A stretch of 64,000 bases of DNA, taken from Burkholderiaceae bacterium (GTDB lineage Bacteria; Pseudomonadota; Gammaproteobacteria; Burkholderiales; Burkholderiaceae_B). Location of the stretch: the NCBI GenBank assembly GCA_017983955.1, contig JAGOAJ010000007.1:1-64000 (forward strand), written 5' to 3'. The first letter of the stretch is position 1; every line of letters starts with the position of its first letter. The translations under genes and the position numbers were made by a program. This document shows positions 63,515-64,000 of this stretch, one piece after another. Under the pieces are notes generated by a model. The model was not told the DNA's origin, did not search any database, and worked only from the letters and a program-made list of their open reading frames with translations.

Positions 63515-64000
63515 ATGACATTAAAAGTCGTTCAGCTTGATGATAAGTACACGTTAAAGAAAGGGCGTGTGTTTATTACCGGAACCCAGGCATTAGTGCG
63601 CCTGCCAATGACGCAGCATTTGCGTGACGCGCAGACGGGCAAAAGCACCGCTGGCTACATTACCGGGTATCGCGGTTCACCTTTAGGCGCGCTGGACGAT
63701 CAACTGGGCAAAGCCAAAAAATTCTTGACCGAACACAATGTGGTGTTTCAGCCTGGTGTCAATGAAGATCTGGCAGCGACCGCCGTGTGGGGTTCGCAAC
63801 AGGCCGAAGCTAGTGGTGAGGGGCAGTACGACGGCGTGTTCTCCATTTGGTATGGCAAGGGGCCAGGCGTGGACCGCACGGGTGATGCGTTCCGTCACGG
63901 CAATTTGGCGGGCTCGTCCAAGCATGGTGGCGTACTTGTGTTGATGGGCGATGACCACACCTGTGAGTCGTCCACCACATGTCACCAAAGCGAGTTTGCG
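63515..64000 (+). CDS. Indolepyruvate ferredoxin oxidoreductase, N-terminal part
   Basis: The first 162 codons; the frame is open at the window edge. GGAGA lies upstream of the ATG at 63515. The N-terminal sequence contains GRVFITGTQALVRLPMTQ, YITGYRGSPLGALDDQLG, FQPGVNEDLAATAVWG, SIWYGKGPGVDRTGDAFRHG and GGVLVLMGDDHTCESST, the thiamine-diphosphate/pyrimidine-binding segments of the fused indolepyruvate ferredoxin oxidoreductase (about 1150 residues in Burkholderiales). It oxidatively decarboxylates aryl pyruvates from aromatic amino acids to the CoA esters. The divergent RidA gene probably shares regulation. Confidence 0.93.
   Translation, partial: MTLKVVQLDDKYTLKKGRVFITGTQALVRLPMTQHLRDAQTGKSTAGYITGYRGSPLGALDDQLGKAKKFLTEHNVVFQPGVNEDLAATAVWGSQQAEASGEGQYDGVFSIWYGKGPGVDRTGDAFRHGNLAGSSKHGGVLVLMGDDHTCESSTTCHQSEFA

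Noticed and set aside
1..64000. CRISPR arrays, insertion sequences, prophage genes, tRNA, rRNA and origins
   Set aside because: I looked for regularly spaced repeats, transposase or integrase motifs (DDE, tyrosine recombinase) and tRNA-like cloverleafs on both strands and found none.

Overview
The window looks like chromosome of a betaproteobacterium of the Alcaligenaceae type (Bordetella, Achromobacter, Pusillimonas and relatives). This is inferred from the moderately high GC content, the Bug-type tricarboxylate-transporter binding protein with its TctBA partners, the many LysR, GntR and IclR regulators beside small catabolic operons, and the dense set of solute transporters. I found no rRNA, tRNA, insertion sequence, phage gene or CRISPR array. 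About 65 protein genes cover nearly the whole window, and no gene-free gap exceeds 300 bases.

Layout. 1-2198 is the end of a sugar-type ABC importer operon (permease, binding protein, ATPase). 2282-4677 holds an MFS carrier, a PmtA-like methyltransferase and a small membrane protein. 4767-6869 is a divergent LysR / DapA-like aldolase pair. 6928-23870 is the largest unit: a divergent GntR regulator, then 16 genes in one direction. These encode an aminotransferase, PxpB, PxpC and PxpA, a complete peptide-type ABC importer, an N-carbamoyl amino acid hydrolase-like enzyme, a 2-hydroxyacid dehydrogenase, an N-formylglutamate amidohydrolase-like enzyme, a carrier protein without a biotin site, a true biotin carboxyl carrier, a biotin carboxylase, a second aminotransferase and a RidA protein. 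23865-31982 is a LysR gene, a TRAP importer, a second DapA-like gene, an NHL propeller protein, a ferredoxin-like dimeric barrel protein and an amidase. 32073-37054 is mixed housekeeping (dienelactone hydrolase, NudC, an NTF2-like protein, MFS, HdeD-like, YebE-like). 37253-40206 is a TctCBA transporter. 40339-42205 is a three-lipoprotein CsgG / DUF4810 / DUF799 operon. 42483-50223 couples an FMN and an FAD 2-hydroxyacid oxidoreductase to a polyamine-type ABC importer and a third DapA-like enzyme, followed by an IclR regulator. 51185-56118 is a LysR-linked, AT-richer catabolic block (hydrolase, MHS carrier, two SDRs). 56231-63278 has AsmA, a secreted unknown, a patatin, a PhoD-like phosphatase, a dienelactone hydrolase and a RidA protein. 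The window ends inside an indolepyruvate ferredoxin oxidoreductase gene.

The most interesting locus is 7798-23870. PxpB and PxpC are homologous to the AHS1 and AHS2 regions of urea carboxylase, and the same operon carries a separate biotin carboxylase and biotin carrier. All the domain types of a urea-carboxylase-like enzyme are therefore present as separate subunits, together with PxpA, a dedicated importer and enzymes that could take a ring-opened or deprotected amino acid onward by transamination and reduction. A second carrier-like protein in the operon has lost the biotinylated lysine. The pathway and its substrate are inference. Start codons were chosen from ribosome-binding sites and overlaps, and alternatives are stated where they matter.
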